Source: JANQTF01 sp036835375 (GTDB lineage: Bacteria > Bacteroidota > Bacteroidia > J057). Taken from it: a stretch of DNA of 56,853 nt. Both the position numbers and the translations under genes were made by a program. The DNA lies in the NCBI GenBank assembly GCA_036835375.1, contig DAITMB010000016.1, forward strand, positions 1 to 56,853. The letters are read 5' to 3'. Below, one piece after another: positions 1 through 9,245 of the stretch (position 1 is its first letter; each line of letters starts with the position of its first letter). Under the pieces are notes generated by a model. It saw only the letters and a program-made list of their open reading frames with translations. It made no database searches and was not told the origin of the DNA.

Positions 1-114
1 GGGAGAGAAGAGCCGCTGCTGAACCTCGTATCTTTTCCAATTCAGTTTTCTGAGCGCGATCCGAACCGGATTCGGAATCACCTTCTTGGCTACATTGACA
101 ATCTCCTGCTTCAT
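1..114 (-). CDS. N-terminal fragment of an unidentified protein, cut by the window edge
   Basis: An ATG on the minus strand at 114 opens a frame that stays open for all 38 codons to the window edge. The visible residues begin MKQEIVNVAKKVIPNP and are basic and amphipathic, without a signal peptide or membrane segment. This length is too short to assign a family. It resembles the start of cytosolic or membrane-associated enzymes such as sugar-modifying or methyltransferase proteins, but that is a guess. It is divergent from the ABC-F gene at 493. Confidence 0.45.
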   Translation of the reverse strand, partial: MKQEIVNVAKKVIPNPVRIALRKLNWKRYEVQQRLFSP

Positions 115-492
115 GCTCGTCTATTTTACTCCTGACGCTGCTCCTTCTTCGTGACCCGCTGAGAAGAGCGGGTTTTCAACACATAGGTAGAGCGATGGTA
201 GAGCGATCCATACGACGGACCTTTCGGGAATACCCTCTCCATATGGCCTAAGATTGGACCGGCCAAACATACTGAATTTACGGGAGAGAATTCAAGCACA
301 GGAATCAAATCTTAACGGTAAGAGATGCCCCACCTCCCAGCCAGCTGCCATTTCACACACATACAAAAAGGTAGTTCGGGGCAATCTTCTCAAGCCAGGA
401 TCTTCTCTGGTAGCAGGCTTGTTTGCCCCGAAAAATCTCTACCTTTGCAAAGTCATTTGATTCAATTACAGACAATACTAGCGGTTTCGCCC
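115..492. other. Intergenic region between divergent genes
   Basis: This stretch separates the edge-truncated minus-strand gene from the ABC-F gene. It contains a good Bacteroidota-type promoter at 419-447 and otherwise nothing I can assign. The ABC-F reading frame is open upstream to 325, but the extra residues are low-complexity and unlike the family. Confidence 0.5.
419..447 (+). promoter_or_regulatory. Bacteroidota-type promoter for the ABC-F gene
   Basis: TACCTTTG at 440-447 is a perfect match to the TAnnTTTG -7 box of Bacteroidota, with a TTG element at 419-421, 18 bp upstream. The predicted start lies about 40 bp before the ATG at 493. This supports the shorter start for the ABC-F protein. 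Confidence 0.6.
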
Positions 493-2118
493 ATGATTAC
501 GGTTTCCAACCTTTCCCTACGCTTCGGTAAGCGCTCCCTGTTCGATGAAGTCAATTTAAAATTTACGCCTGGTAACTGTTATGGCATCATCGGTGCCAAT
601 GGAGCGGGTAAATCCACCTTTCTGCGTATTCTCTCTGGAGAACAAGATCCTACTTCCGGGCAAGTCATCATCCCCAACGGGCAGCGTATGTCCGTACTCC
701 GTCAGGACCACAGTGCATTTGACAGCTATCCTGTGCTCCAAACCGTGATGATGGGCAACGCAAAACTGTGGCAGGTGAAGGAGGAAATGGAAGCCCTGTA
801 TGCGAAGGAAGATTTTTCTGAAGAAGATGGCATCAAGGCAGGAGAGCTAAGCGCAGAATTCGAAGACATGAACGGATGGAATGCGGAAGCAGAAGCCGCC
901 GTTTTGCTCTCTAGCCTAGGAATCACCGAAGACCTCCACTCCAAGCAAGTCTCCTCTCTCGACGGAAAACAAAAGGTCCGGGTACTCCTCGCTCAGGCCC
1001 TCTTTGGCAATCCCGACATCTTGTTGCTTGATGAGCCCACCAACGACCTCGACGTCGAAACCATCGTGTGGTTGGAGGATTTCTTGGCAGAATTTAAAAA
1101 CCTCGTCCTCGTCGTTTCCCATGACAGGCACTTCCTCGACGTGGTGTGTACCCACGTCTGCGACATTGACTTTGGCAAAATCCAGCTTCACACAGGCAAC
1201 TATTCCTTCTGGTATCAAGCTTCTCAGCTCGCCCTGCGCCAGCGAGCTGACCGCAACAAGAAGGTCGAAGACAAGCGCAAAGAATTGCAGGAATTCATCC
1301 AGCGATTCAGCGCCAACGTCGCCAAGTCGCGTCAAGCGACTTCCCGCAAAAAAATGCTTGAGAAGCTCAACCTCGACGACATTCAACCCTCCAATCGCAA
1401 ATACCCACACATCTTTTTTCAATCGGAGCGGGAAGCGGGCAAGAAAGTCCTCGAAATCAACAATCTCTCCGGTAGCCTTGACGGCGAAAAGGTGTTTAGC
1501 AACGTCACCATTGACGTGCAAAAAGGTGACAAAATCGCCCTGTTCTCCAAAAATACCTTGGCTGTCTCTCACTTTTTCGACATCCTCATGGGAGAAGCCC
1601 AGCCCGACACCGGAGACTTCAATTGGGGAATCACCATCACGCCAGCCTATTTGCCACAAGACAACGCCAAATTTTTTGAGGTGAACTACAACCTCGTGGA
1701 GTGGCTACAGCAGTTTTCTCAGAACTCAGAAGAGGAGTTTGTCCGGGGATTTTTGGGTAAAATGTTGTTTTCTGGTGAAGAATCCCTCAAAAAGGCCAGC
1801 GTGCTCTCAGGAGGTGAAAAAATGCGCTGCATGATCTCCCGCATGATGCTCCAGCAGCCCAACTTTGTGATTCTCGACGAGCCTACGAACCACCTGGACC
1901 TCGAGTCTATTCAGGCGTTCAACAACAGCTTGGTCGATTATCAAGGAACCGCCATGCTACACAGTTCCGACCACGAATTCGTGCAGACTGTTTGCAATCG
2001 CATCATCGAGCTGACACCCAACGGGATATTGGATAAGCTCATGAACTTCGACGACTACCTCGCTAGCGAAGAGATTCGCCAGCAACGCATGGAAATGTAT
2101 GGCCTTGCAACAGTGTGA
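493..2118 (+). CDS. ABC-F family ATPase (YbiT-like), ribosome-associated
   Basis: This 541-residue soluble protein has two ABC ATPase domains joined by a charged helical linker and no membrane segments, the layout of ABC-F translation factors. Domain 1 has Walker A GANGAGKST at residues 34-42, a degenerate signature (SLDGKQKVR) and Walker B LLLDEPTNDLD. Domain 2 has the signature LSGGEKMR and Walker B VILDEPTNHLD. The spacing and wording are closest to the YbiT branch. Oddly, the second Walker A position (about residues 350-362, FSKNTLAVS) lacks the GK[ST] core, so site 2 may bind nucleotide weakly. The start at 493 follows a promoter and gives MITVSNLSLRFG, typical of the family. The cellular role of YbiT-type proteins is unresolved; rescue of stalled ribosomes is the usual proposal. 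Confidence 0.9.
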   Translation: MITVSNLSLRFGKRSLFDEVNLKFTPGNCYGIIGANGAGKSTFLRILSGEQDPTSGQVIIPNGQRMSVLRQDHSAFDSYPVLQTVMMGNAKLWQVKEEMEALYAKEDFSEEDGIKAGELSAEFEDMNGWNAEAEAAVLLSSLGITEDLHSKQVSSLDGKQKVRVLLAQALFGNPDILLLDEPTNDLDVETIVWLEDFLAEFKNLVLVVSHDRHFLDVVCTHVCDIDFGKIQLHTGNYSFWYQASQLALRQRADRNKKVEDKRKELQEFIQRFSANVAKSRQATSRKKMLEKLNLDDIQPSNRKYPHIFFQSEREAGKKVLEINNLSGSLDGEKVFSNVTIDVQKGDKIALFSKNTLAVSHFFDILMGEAQPDTGDFNWGITITPAYLPQDNAKFFEVNYNLVEWLQQFSQNSEEEFVRGFLGKMLFSGEESLKKASVLSGGEKMRCMISRMMLQQPNFVILDEPTNHLDLESIQAFNNSLVDYQGTAMLHSSDHEFVQTVCNRIIELTPNGILDKLMNFDDYLASEEIRQQRMEMYGLATV

Positions 2119-2770
2119 CCAACGGTAGTTGAGGAGCCATTTTTCATTAGATTTTCCTTTCTTCAATCCACACCCTTCCTCCCGGCGTGTGCAGGAAGAC
2201 CGCTTCTTTTCATGAGCCGCTTTGATCATGACCTCCATTCTTGGTGGGCAAAGGAAGAGTCAATTGAGGTAGGATAGATTGCTAGTAAGTTCTGCAAGAA
2301 CGGTCCCCTACCGAACCTCACGGAGTGCTGCTTTGAGTGACACGTCGCCGACGTTGCGCCAAAATTTTGGGTAAAGACCAAGTCTGGACAATACATACCG
2401 GGGCGAACTTCGTTGCAGATCCATGGAAGTTGTATTCGCCTTTGTTCCAAGGGAAATAAGCAATCGAAGCGAAAAGGCAAGAGGCTTCACAGACCTTGCC
2501 CACAGACAGGTGGATGATTTTGGGACACCCCCGTGCTAAAACGCTATGAGGAGTATCATGGAATGCATTCGTAAAAGGAGAAATTTAATTTTAGCTTCAC
2601 CAAACTGACTTGGCCAATCGATCTTTTTCTCCGAATTTAAGAATAATTACTTCGCCCAAGTCACTAGCGATCATCCGCTCAGACATTTACTCTCAGTAGC
2701 GTTGAACCCTGCGAAAGACGTGTTCCTTCTAGCTTCTATCCCCCTTCGCATACTGTCCCGACCTTTGCTC
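2119..2770. other. Intergenic, no gene recognised
   Basis: About 650 bases between the ABC-F gene and the TPR gene. Short open frames occur on both strands, but none has a family-like sequence, a convincing start or a signal peptide. I see no strong hairpin terminator or tRNA. Confidence 0.5.
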
Positions 2771-3313
2771 ATGCGCAACCTATTTTTCCATATCATGCTT
2801 TGGTGCGGGTGCTTGTGGGTCAGCACCAACCCTTCATGGGGACAAAGTCTCTATCAGCGCCTGATTGAGCAAGGAATGGTTCATGCTGCGGCTGGAGAAT
2901 TCACCAAAGCCATTCCCATTTTCAAAGATGCGGTGCGCATCAACCCCGACGGCGTGGAAGGCCACTATGGCTTGGGATATTGCTACAGCCTCCGATGCTA
3001 CGAGGAAAAGAAAGATTGCGAATCCTCAGTGCAAGAATTTACCATCGCCATTCACATAGATCCCAGCTATCGCCACAGCTACTTCAACCGAGCCGTGGCG
3101 CGCACCTACCTTGACGACTGGGAGGGCGCGCTACAAGATCTCAACAAGCAGATCGCGACTGACTCCACCAAGGCTATGTACTTTTCACGGCGGGCGGAAG
3201 TGCTCTATCTCCTCGGCAGGTATGAGGAGGCTTGCGCGGACATTCGCATCGTGCGAAGATTGGGCGGTGCTTACGCCCACGACTGGTTCGATACCCTCTG
3301 TCCAGAGAAATAA
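2771..3313 (+). CDS. Exported TPR-repeat protein, unknown role
   Basis: This 180-residue protein starts with a clear signal peptide (MRNLFFHIMLWCGCLWVSTNPSWGQ) when read from the ATG at 2771. The frame is open further upstream, but only this start places the hydrophobic core correctly. The rest is about three tetratricopeptide units (FTKAIPIFKDAVRINPDG, a middle unit, and WEGALQDLNKQIATD), with the usual AxxxxxxAIxxxP pattern. TPRs bind partner proteins; here the partner would be periplasmic or on the outer membrane. It lies 85 bp upstream of the multiheme cytochrome, which also ends in TPRs, so the two may be co-transcribed. Function is unknown. Confidence 0.75.
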   Translation: MRNLFFHIMLWCGCLWVSTNPSWGQSLYQRLIEQGMVHAAAGEFTKAIPIFKDAVRINPDGVEGHYGLGYCYSLRCYEEKKDCESSVQEFTIAIHIDPSYRHSYFNRAVARTYLDDWEGALQDLNKQIATDSTKAMYFSRRAEVLYLLGRYEEACADIRIVRRLGGAYAHDWFDTLCPEK

Positions 3314-3398
3314 GGCCGCTTTTCCGCAAAAGCTATTCACTCAGCATAAACAAGCAGCAATCTCTGGGGGTTTATTACGAGTATTCTCATTTGCAACC

Positions 3399-5375
3399 AT
3401 GCAAATGAATCAGGCACAAAAACCTGTATTTTCCAGAATCCTTTCCGAACTTCCCTCAGTGAAATCCCTTTCCTCTATCTGGCGTCTAGGACTAGTTGCC
3501 TCTCTGTGCATTGGGGCGGCGGGCTTGGTGCGGTGCAGTCGTGGTCCACACACCTACGTGAGCCTTTCGGAACCCGTCGCCTACGTCGGTAGCGAAGCCT
3601 GCCAGCCTTGCCACGAGAAAATATCCAAGAGCTTTCAAGAAACGGGCATGGGGAAATCCCTCTATCGTCCTTCGCGTGGTCAGATGATTGAGCGATTCGG
3701 AGAATCGGAACGCGTGTATGATCCACAACTGGACTTTTACTACCTGGCCTTCTGGAAAGGTGAGGAGATGTTCATGATAGAATATCGCTTGGATGGAAAC
3801 GATACCCTGCACCGCCGACTGGAGAAAGTGGATTACGTCGTTGGGTCGGGCCACCAGACGCGCTCCTACTTGATGGAACGATCGGGATGGATCTATGAAA
3901 TGCCACTCACCTGGTATGTAGAGAAAAAAATTTGGGACCTTTCGCCGGGCTACGACATGTACAATGCAAGATTTGACCGCGAAATCGGGGAAGCTTGCAT
4001 GGCTTGCCACACAGGACACATCGACTTTATTCCCTACAGCAAAAACCGATACCGAAAAATTTCCTTGGGCATCGACTGCGAAAGCTGCCATGGTCCGGGA
4101 CAAGCCCACGTGGAGGCGATCGAAGGCGGCCAACTCATCGATGTTGGCAAAGAGATCGATTACACGATTGTCAATCCCGACAAGTTGCCGCTAGAGGCAC
4201 AGTTTGATGTCTGTCAGCAATGTCATTTGCAAGGGTTGAATGTCTATGCTCCAGGAAAAGGCGCCACGGACTTTCGCCCAGGACAAGCGTTGGAAAAAGC
4301 GTGGACCGTGTTTTTGGCAGATTCAGGCCATAGCGAACAATTCGGGATTGCCTCCCACGCCGAGCGCCTGCGGCAATCTCGCTGCTTCATCGCCTCGGAA
4401 GGCACTCTCACCTGCACCACCTGCCACGATCCCCACACCAGCCTCGAAGCCGAGGATCCCATGATCTATCGTCACCAATGTGAGTCCTGTCACAAGACTG
4501 CCCAAGACTTGCGATGCACAGTGTCGCCAGCCGAGGCCATGGAAGGAGATTGCATCAGTTGCCACATGCCCTCGGGTGGCACCAGTGACATTCCACATGT
4601 GAGTTTTCACGACCACAATATCCGCGTGGTACGCAGCGAGAAAACTGAGTTGGGAGAAGTCATGGACTACCTACGGCTTTTGCCTGCGCATGGCGGCGAT
4701 GTAGCGAGCGACACGCGCGGCAAGGCGTGGCTGGCTTACTTTGAAGAGCAGTCACGCGAACCCGCTTTTCTCGACAGCGCCCTGGCCCTCCTCAGCCCCG
4801 AAAATCATGGCGACCTCGGGAGACAGTATGTCCTTCGGGGGAAAATGCCGGAAGCGCAAAAAGAGGTTGATCTGGCACTCACCCAAGACCCACAGCGTCC
4901 GGAATGGCTATTCCTCAAAGGAGAAATTCTCGAATCCACCCAGCAACACGCAGCGGCATTTGCCTTATTTGCACATCTCCATGAAACTCACCCCGGAATG
5001 TTTGAAGCAGCTTTTAGAAGAGAGATCAACCGTTATCTGGCAAAGCCAGAAGATCCTGCGACACTGGAAGCCAGTGCGCAAGGCTTTGAACGCTTGATCG
5101 CAGAGCGACCCTTCGACAAACGCCTCTTCACCAATCTCGGCTTTCTTCGCCTCCAGCAAAACCGCTTGTCCGAGGCAGAAAGATGGCTCGTGCAAGCTCT
5201 TCTCATAGATCCTGACGATGTGAAAGCCCTCGAAAACATGATCCTGCTCCACAGTTTGCGTGGAAATGCGCAATTGGCCCAGATATACTTTCGACGGTTG
5301 GAGCGCGCACATCCCGACCATGCAGCGCTGGAACGCATTCGGAGTAGCCTCCAGGGAAGTCCAAGACTTCGCTAA
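3399..5375 (+). CDS. Seven-heme cytochrome c with C-terminal TPR domain
   Basis: This 658-residue exported protein has seven CxxCH heme c attachment motifs, starting near residues 68, 200, 227, 272, 339, 361 and 385. The N terminus has a hydrophobic segment (LGLVASLCIGAAGLVRC) that can act as a signal peptide or a loose lipobox ending in Cys. The central part resembles the cytochrome c554/NapC-like multiheme fold used to move electrons in the periplasm. From about residue 470 on, the protein becomes TPR repeats (for example FTNLGFLRLQQNRLSEAERWL), seen in many uncharacterised multiheme proteins of this phylum. The ATG at 3399 is chosen because the upstream reading is the wrong frame of the TPR gene. 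It is followed after 59 bp by a kinase-fold-like gene. The electron donor and acceptor are unknown. Confidence 0.85.
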   Translation: MQMNQAQKPVFSRILSELPSVKSLSSIWRLGLVASLCIGAAGLVRCSRGPHTYVSLSEPVAYVGSEACQPCHEKISKSFQETGMGKSLYRPSRGQMIERFGESERVYDPQLDFYYLAFWKGEEMFMIEYRLDGNDTLHRRLEKVDYVVGSGHQTRSYLMERSGWIYEMPLTWYVEKKIWDLSPGYDMYNARFDREIGEACMACHTGHIDFIPYSKNRYRKISLGIDCESCHGPGQAHVEAIEGGQLIDVGKEIDYTIVNPDKLPLEAQFDVCQQCHLQGLNVYAPGKGATDFRPGQALEKAWTVFLADSGHSEQFGIASHAERLRQSRCFIASEGTLTCTTCHDPHTSLEAEDPMIYRHQCESCHKTAQDLRCTVSPAEAMEGDCISCHMPSGGTSDIPHVSFHDHNIRVVRSEKTELGEVMDYLRLLPAHGGDVASDTRGKAWLAYFEEQSREPAFLDSALALLSPENHGDLGRQYVLRGKMPEAQKEVDLALTQDPQRPEWLFLKGEILESTQQHAAAFALFAHLHETHPGMFEAAFRREINRYLAKPEDPATLEASAQGFERLIAERPFDKRLFTNLGFLRLQQNRLSEAERWLVQALLIDPDDVKALENMILLHSLRGNAQLAQIYFRRLERAHPDHAALERIRSSLQGSPRLR

Positions 5376-5434
5376 CTTCGGCCTGTGATGGCACCTTTCT
5401 CCATCGAAGACCCACTCACCGTCCCCATTTTCGC

Positions 5435-6271
5435 ATGAGCCTCGACGACCAAATCCAGCAGTTGCTCCAGGGAGAAGCCCTACGCCAACAAAGCTTTTCC
5501 GGGCTGGGCTTTTTTTCAAAGCCCGTGAGGGCTCAGGTGGAAGGCCGCGACTACGTGGTCAAAGTGTATCGCAAGATCAGGAGTCAGGAAAAAGCGGAAG
5601 CGCTCACGCACCAGCATGACCAGTACGTAGCCCGACTTCTGGATGTGGGGCTGCTGCTTCCTACCACACACATTCACCTACACGCCCGCGGAAATGGATG
5701 GATTCCTGTGGTGGTGCAGGATGCCTTTCGCGACGAAGAATTACTTCGCAACCGCATGGAATTGGCACCGGTCGAAGAGTATCTCATCTACCTGGCGGCA
5801 ATGATGGAGGAGGTGCAAAAGTATGCGCGATATGTAGCGCAGCATGATGAGCCCCTTGGATTTCACCCTACGAGTCGAAATTTTGCGTGGCAAGCGAATC
5901 GACTCTGGTTTTTCGACACATTTCCCCCCATGGCGATGCCCCAGCAAGCCCTCAATCGGATGATTGTGGAGATGGCGCCAGTGAAAGTTTCTCTTGGTGG
6001 CGTGGTTCCTTTGCGCCTAATCAACCGGGTGTCGGATGAATATTACCAACTCGCGCCAATGATTCTCGGGATTGTCGGCAGTGCTTGCCGGTTGCGGCCT
6101 GCCCTGAGCGACGCTGTGCTGGCATGGTCAAGAGAGTTTGCCCACCATTCCCTGAGCGGCAGCCTTCAGCAAACGATTTTGGCTGGAACCCAGCAGCCAC
6201 CCCGGCTCAGTCGCCTGTGGACGGGAATTCGAGGACTCTTGGGCAAGGAAGGGAAGCCCAATGTAACCTAG
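5435..6271 (+). CDS. Kinase-fold-like protein of unknown function
   Basis: This 278-residue soluble protein has no signal peptide or TM segment. I do not recognise its family with certainty. Its layout recalls small protein or aminoglycoside kinases: a beta-strand Lys in VVKVYRK (K43), a catalytic-loop-like GFHPTSRNF (H144, N149), and a DFG-like WFFDTFPPM (D161). The HxD catalytic aspartate is replaced, as H144 is followed by P-T, so it may be a pseudokinase. This assignment is inference. It starts 59 bp after the seven-heme cytochrome on the same strand, which suggests one transcription unit of TPR protein, cytochrome and kinase-like protein. It is convergent with fumC, with a hairpin between them. 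Confidence 0.6.
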   Translation: MSLDDQIQQLLQGEALRQQSFSGLGFFSKPVRAQVEGRDYVVKVYRKIRSQEKAEALTHQHDQYVARLLDVGLLLPTTHIHLHARGNGWIPVVVQDAFRDEELLRNRMELAPVEEYLIYLAAMMEEVQKYARYVAQHDEPLGFHPTSRNFAWQANRLWFFDTFPPMAMPQQALNRMIVEMAPVKVSLGGVVPLRLINRVSDEYYQLAPMILGIVGSACRLRPALSDAVLAWSREFAHHSLSGSLQQTILAGTQQPPRLSRLWTGIRGLLGKEGKPNVT

Positions 6272-6275
6272 CAAA

Positions 6276-6328
6276 AAATTTATCCTTCCTTTCCCAGTGA
6301 ACAAAAGCTCCCATGAGAAAGGAAGGAT
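6276..6328 (-). terminator. Rho-independent terminator of fumC
   Basis: ATCCTTCCTTTC (6282-6293) pairs perfectly with GAAAGGAAGGAT (6317-6328) around a 23-nt loop. On the minus strand the stem is followed by a T run (6274-6279), so it ends fumC transcription. It sits between convergent genes. Confidence 0.7.
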
Positions 6329-6372
6329 GTCAGGAATTTTCCCTCAACAGGTGCGCAGAGGGATGACGAGTG

Positions 6373-7758
6373 TTATCGACCTAGCATTTGCTCGGGCACG
6401 ACGTAGGCATCAAATTGCTCTTCGGTGAGAAATCCCAGTTGAATAGCTGCCTGCTTGAGGGTGAGGTGATTCTGATGGGCGAGTTTGGCAATTTTAGCGG
6501 CCTTGTCGTAGCCGATGTGCGTGTTCAGGGCAGTGACAAGCATGAGCGAATTGTTGAGGTGTTCCCGGATGCGCGGATAATTCGGCTCAATACCCACAGC
6601 GAGGTGCTCATCAAACGATTCGCAGGCATCACCCAACAGCCTCGAAGACATGAGCAAGTTGTAGATCATCACTGGCTTGAACACATTGAGCTGAAAATGT
6701 CCATGCGTCCCGGCAACTGCGATAGCTGCGTCATTTCCGATGACTTGGGCACAGACCATTGTGAGGGCTTCTGCTTGCGTGGGGTTGACTTTTCCGGGCA
6801 TAATGGAAGATCCAGGCTCATTTTCAGGAATGATGAGTTCGCCGATTCCACAGCGAGGGCCGCTCGCTAGGAGCCGAACATTGTTGCCAATTGTCATGAG
6901 GGAAACTGCGAGGCGACGAAGCGCGCCAGAGGCTTCTACGATGGCATCGTGGGCGCTCAGGGACTCAAATTTGTTCTCGGCTGTGACAAAAGGGTGACCT
7001 GCCAGCTCTGCAATTTTGTCGGCTACTTTTTCAGCATAGCCCTTGGGCGCATTGAGACCCGTGCCGACGGCAGTCCCGCCAAGCGCCAGCTCGCGCAAGT
7101 GCGCCAAGCTGTAGGTCACTGCTTCCAAGCCTCGCTGGATCTGCATCGCATACCCTGACAATTCTTGTCCGACGGTGAGCGGGGTGGCATCCATGAGGTG
7201 GGTCCTGCCAATTTTTACCACATCCTGAAATGCTGCTGCTTTTTCGCTTAGGGTCTGGTGGAGTTTCTGCACCCGAGGCATCATATAATCCACCAAATGG
7301 CTGTAAGCAGCGATGTGCATGGCTGTAGGAAAGGTATCGTTGGAGGACTGAGACTTATTCACATCATCGTTGGGGTGAATGAAGGATTTTTGTCCCATTT
7401 CGCCCCCGTGAATCTCGGTGGCTCGATTGGCGATGACTTCGTTCACATTCATGTTGGACTGAGTGCCGGAGCCAGTCTGCCACACGACCAGTGGAAAATG
7501 ATCGTCGAGCTTGCCCGCCAGGATCTCGTCGCAGACTTGGGCGATGAGGGTCGCTTTTTCCTGCGGAAATGAAGTCAGCTCCACATTGGTCATGGCTGCT
7601 GCTTTTTTCAAGATGGCGAAAGCCCGGATGACTTCAATCGGCATTTTTTGACCGCCGATTTTGAAATTGTCAATGGAGCGTTGGGTCTGGGCGCCCCAGT
7701 ACCTGTCAGCGGGGACTTGAACTTCCCCCATGGTATCGTATTCGATGCGAAAGGCCAT
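6373..7758 (-). CDS. fumC: Class II fumarate hydratase
   Basis: Fumarase converts fumarate and water to L-malate in the TCA cycle, as a cytosolic homotetramer. The 461-residue protein is the normal family length. It carries the lyase superfamily signature GSSIMPGKVNP, the substrate-site motifs SGSQ-like GSGTQSNMNVNEV, and HPNDDVNKSQSSND. The start at 7758 (MAFRIEYDTMGEV) is the usual family N terminus; the reading continues upstream but adds unlike residues. The gene stands alone between a convergent hypothetical gene and divergent rfbA, with its own -7 box (7836-7843) and terminator. Nothing odd was seen. Confidence 0.97.
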   Translation of the reverse strand: MAFRIEYDTMGEVQVPADRYWGAQTQRSIDNFKIGGQKMPIEVIRAFAILKKAAAMTNVELTSFPQEKATLIAQVCDEILAGKLDDHFPLVVWQTGSGTQSNMNVNEVIANRATEIHGGEMGQKSFIHPNDDVNKSQSSNDTFPTAMHIAAYSHLVDYMMPRVQKLHQTLSEKAAAFQDVVKIGRTHLMDATPLTVGQELSGYAMQIQRGLEAVTYSLAHLRELALGGTAVGTGLNAPKGYAEKVADKIAELAGHPFVTAENKFESLSAHDAIVEASGALRRLAVSLMTIGNNVRLLASGPRCGIGELIIPENEPGSSIMPGKVNPTQAEALTMVCAQVIGNDAAIAVAGTHGHFQLNVFKPVMIYNLLMSSRLLGDACESFDEHLAVGIEPNYPRIREHLNNSLMLVTALNTHIGYDKAAKIAKLAHQNHLTLKQAAIQLGFLTEEQFDAYVVPEQMLGR

Positions 7759-8223
7759 AGTAAAAATGTTGGTTGCGTGAAATGTAGGGCGAGTAATCCC
7801 TATCAAGTAAAAGGTCGTAAGCGGAATCTATCGTCCAAAAGTAGCCTTTTTGATGTTTGTCTTGTGCCAAGAAGCAGACAATCTCCCGCGATTTCTGCCA
7901 AGATTGTCTTGATCTCTGAGGGTGAATGCGTCATTTCGCTACTGCGCTTCTTTCGGACAAGCTGATAAAAATCATTTTTCCTTGTGCCAGCCCTTCATTC
8001 GCCAAGCCGAAAGCAAGCTTTTATTCAACCCTGCCTTTGTTCTCTCCCTTCACAGCTTGTAATATGCGACGCCATCTATGACTTCAAGCGCTTGCCAATA
8101 GGGTTTGTCCCAAGCTCCTTGTTTCACCGATCCATTCACGCAAGACACCCATTTACAGCTCCATGGCGGGCAAACAAAAGACCCCCATTTTAGCCGCCAA
8201 CTCTAGCTATCTACTTTTACCTC
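7759..8223. other. Divergent intergenic region fumC/rfbA
   Basis: This 465-nt region between divergent genes should hold both promoters. The fumC -7 candidate is at 7836-7843. Near rfbA only an imperfect TACTTTTA box sits just before the ATG. Short open frames here look spurious. Confidence 0.5.
7836..7843 (-). promoter_or_regulatory. -7 box upstream of fumC
   Basis: On the minus strand this reads TACTTTTG, a perfect TAnnTTTG match, about 80 bp before the fumC start. No well-spaced TTG element was found. It is plausible but not certain. Confidence 0.4.
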
Positions 8224-9117
8224 ATGAAAGGAATCATTCTCGCCGGAGGCTCCGGAACACGGCTCCATCCACTGACCATTCCTGTGAGCAAGCAGCTCAT
8301 GCCCGTTTATGACAAACCGATGATTTACTACCCGCTTTCGACCCTCATGCAAGCGGGGATTCGAGAGGTACTGATCATTTCTACGCCAAGGGATTTACCT
8401 CTTTTCCGCGACCTACTCGGCGACGGCGAGAGTCTGGGGATGGTGTTTCAATACGAGGTGCAAGAGCGACCCGAAGGCTTGGCGCAAGCCTTTCTCATCG
8501 GAGAAACGTTCGTGGGGGAGGATCCTGCAGCACTGATTTTGGGGGATAATATTTTCTACGGCGACCAATTGTCGCTCACGCTCAAAGAAGCGGGGGAGGA
8601 CATTCGAAAATCGGGAGGCGGCAGAATCTTTGCCTACCACGTGTCCAATCCAAGGGATTATGGTGTGGTTGAATTTGACGAAAGCGGCAAAGCGATCAGC
8701 ATTGAAGAAAAGCCTGCCAAGCCAAAGTCTTCCTATGCAGTGCCGGGCGTGTATTTTTATGATCAGCAGGTCATCGACATCGCCAAATCCTTGCGCCCTT
8801 CTCCAAGAGGAGAGTTGGAAATCACCGATGTGAACCGCGAATACCTTCGGGAAGGTCGTCTCAAAGTTTCGATTTTGGGCCGGGGCACTGCCTGGCTTGA
8901 CACAGGTACCCACGACTCCCTCATGCAAGCCGCTAATTTTGTGCAAATCATCGAAAAGCGGCAAGGGCTCAAAATCGGATGTATCGAAGAAGTGGCCTTC
9001 CGAATGGGATACATTGATGCACAGCAGTTGGGCAGGATTGCGGAACCGCTCGTCAAAAGCGGCTATGGCGCATATCTCCAAGGGATTCTTCAGGATGAGT
9101 CGCCCAAAGAGGCTTGA
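8224..9117 (+). CDS. rfbA: Glucose-1-phosphate thymidylyltransferase
   Basis: RfbA/RmlA joins glucose-1-phosphate and dTTP to make dTDP-glucose, the first step toward dTDP-L-rhamnose and related surface sugars. The 297-residue length is typical. It begins MKGIILAGGSGTRLHPLT, the nucleotide-binding signature, followed by KQLMPVYDKPMIYYPLS, LGDNIFYG and VEFDESGKAISIEEKPAKPKS, all hallmarks of the family. The ATG at 8224 directly precedes the signature. The partner genes rfbB, rfbC and rfbD are not in the window, so the pathway must be completed elsewhere. The next gene, 128 bp downstream, is a large polytopic membrane protein possibly linked to surface glycans. Confidence 0.97.
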   Translation: MKGIILAGGSGTRLHPLTIPVSKQLMPVYDKPMIYYPLSTLMQAGIREVLIISTPRDLPLFRDLLGDGESLGMVFQYEVQERPEGLAQAFLIGETFVGEDPAALILGDNIFYGDQLSLTLKEAGEDIRKSGGGRIFAYHVSNPRDYGVVEFDESGKAISIEEKPAKPKSSYAVPGVYFYDQQVIDIAKSLRPSPRGELEITDVNREYLREGRLKVSILGRGTAWLDTGTHDSLMQAANFVQIIEKRQGLKIGCIEEVAFRMGYIDAQQLGRIAEPLVKSGYGAYLQGILQDESPKEA

Positions 9118-9245
9118 TAAAGTGAAGCAGAGGGCGAATGACTTGTCTTCTACCGTCTTTTTTGCGGGCTACGCTCACGGGATTTTTGCAGGACCCGCAA
9201 GAGGTTGTTAGCTTAGGGCACTACTTGAACTCATCAGGGACAAAT

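Noticed and set aside
916..1659. Open frame antisense to the ABC-F gene
   Set aside because: The region encodes Walker B and linker parts of the ABC-F protein on the plus strand.
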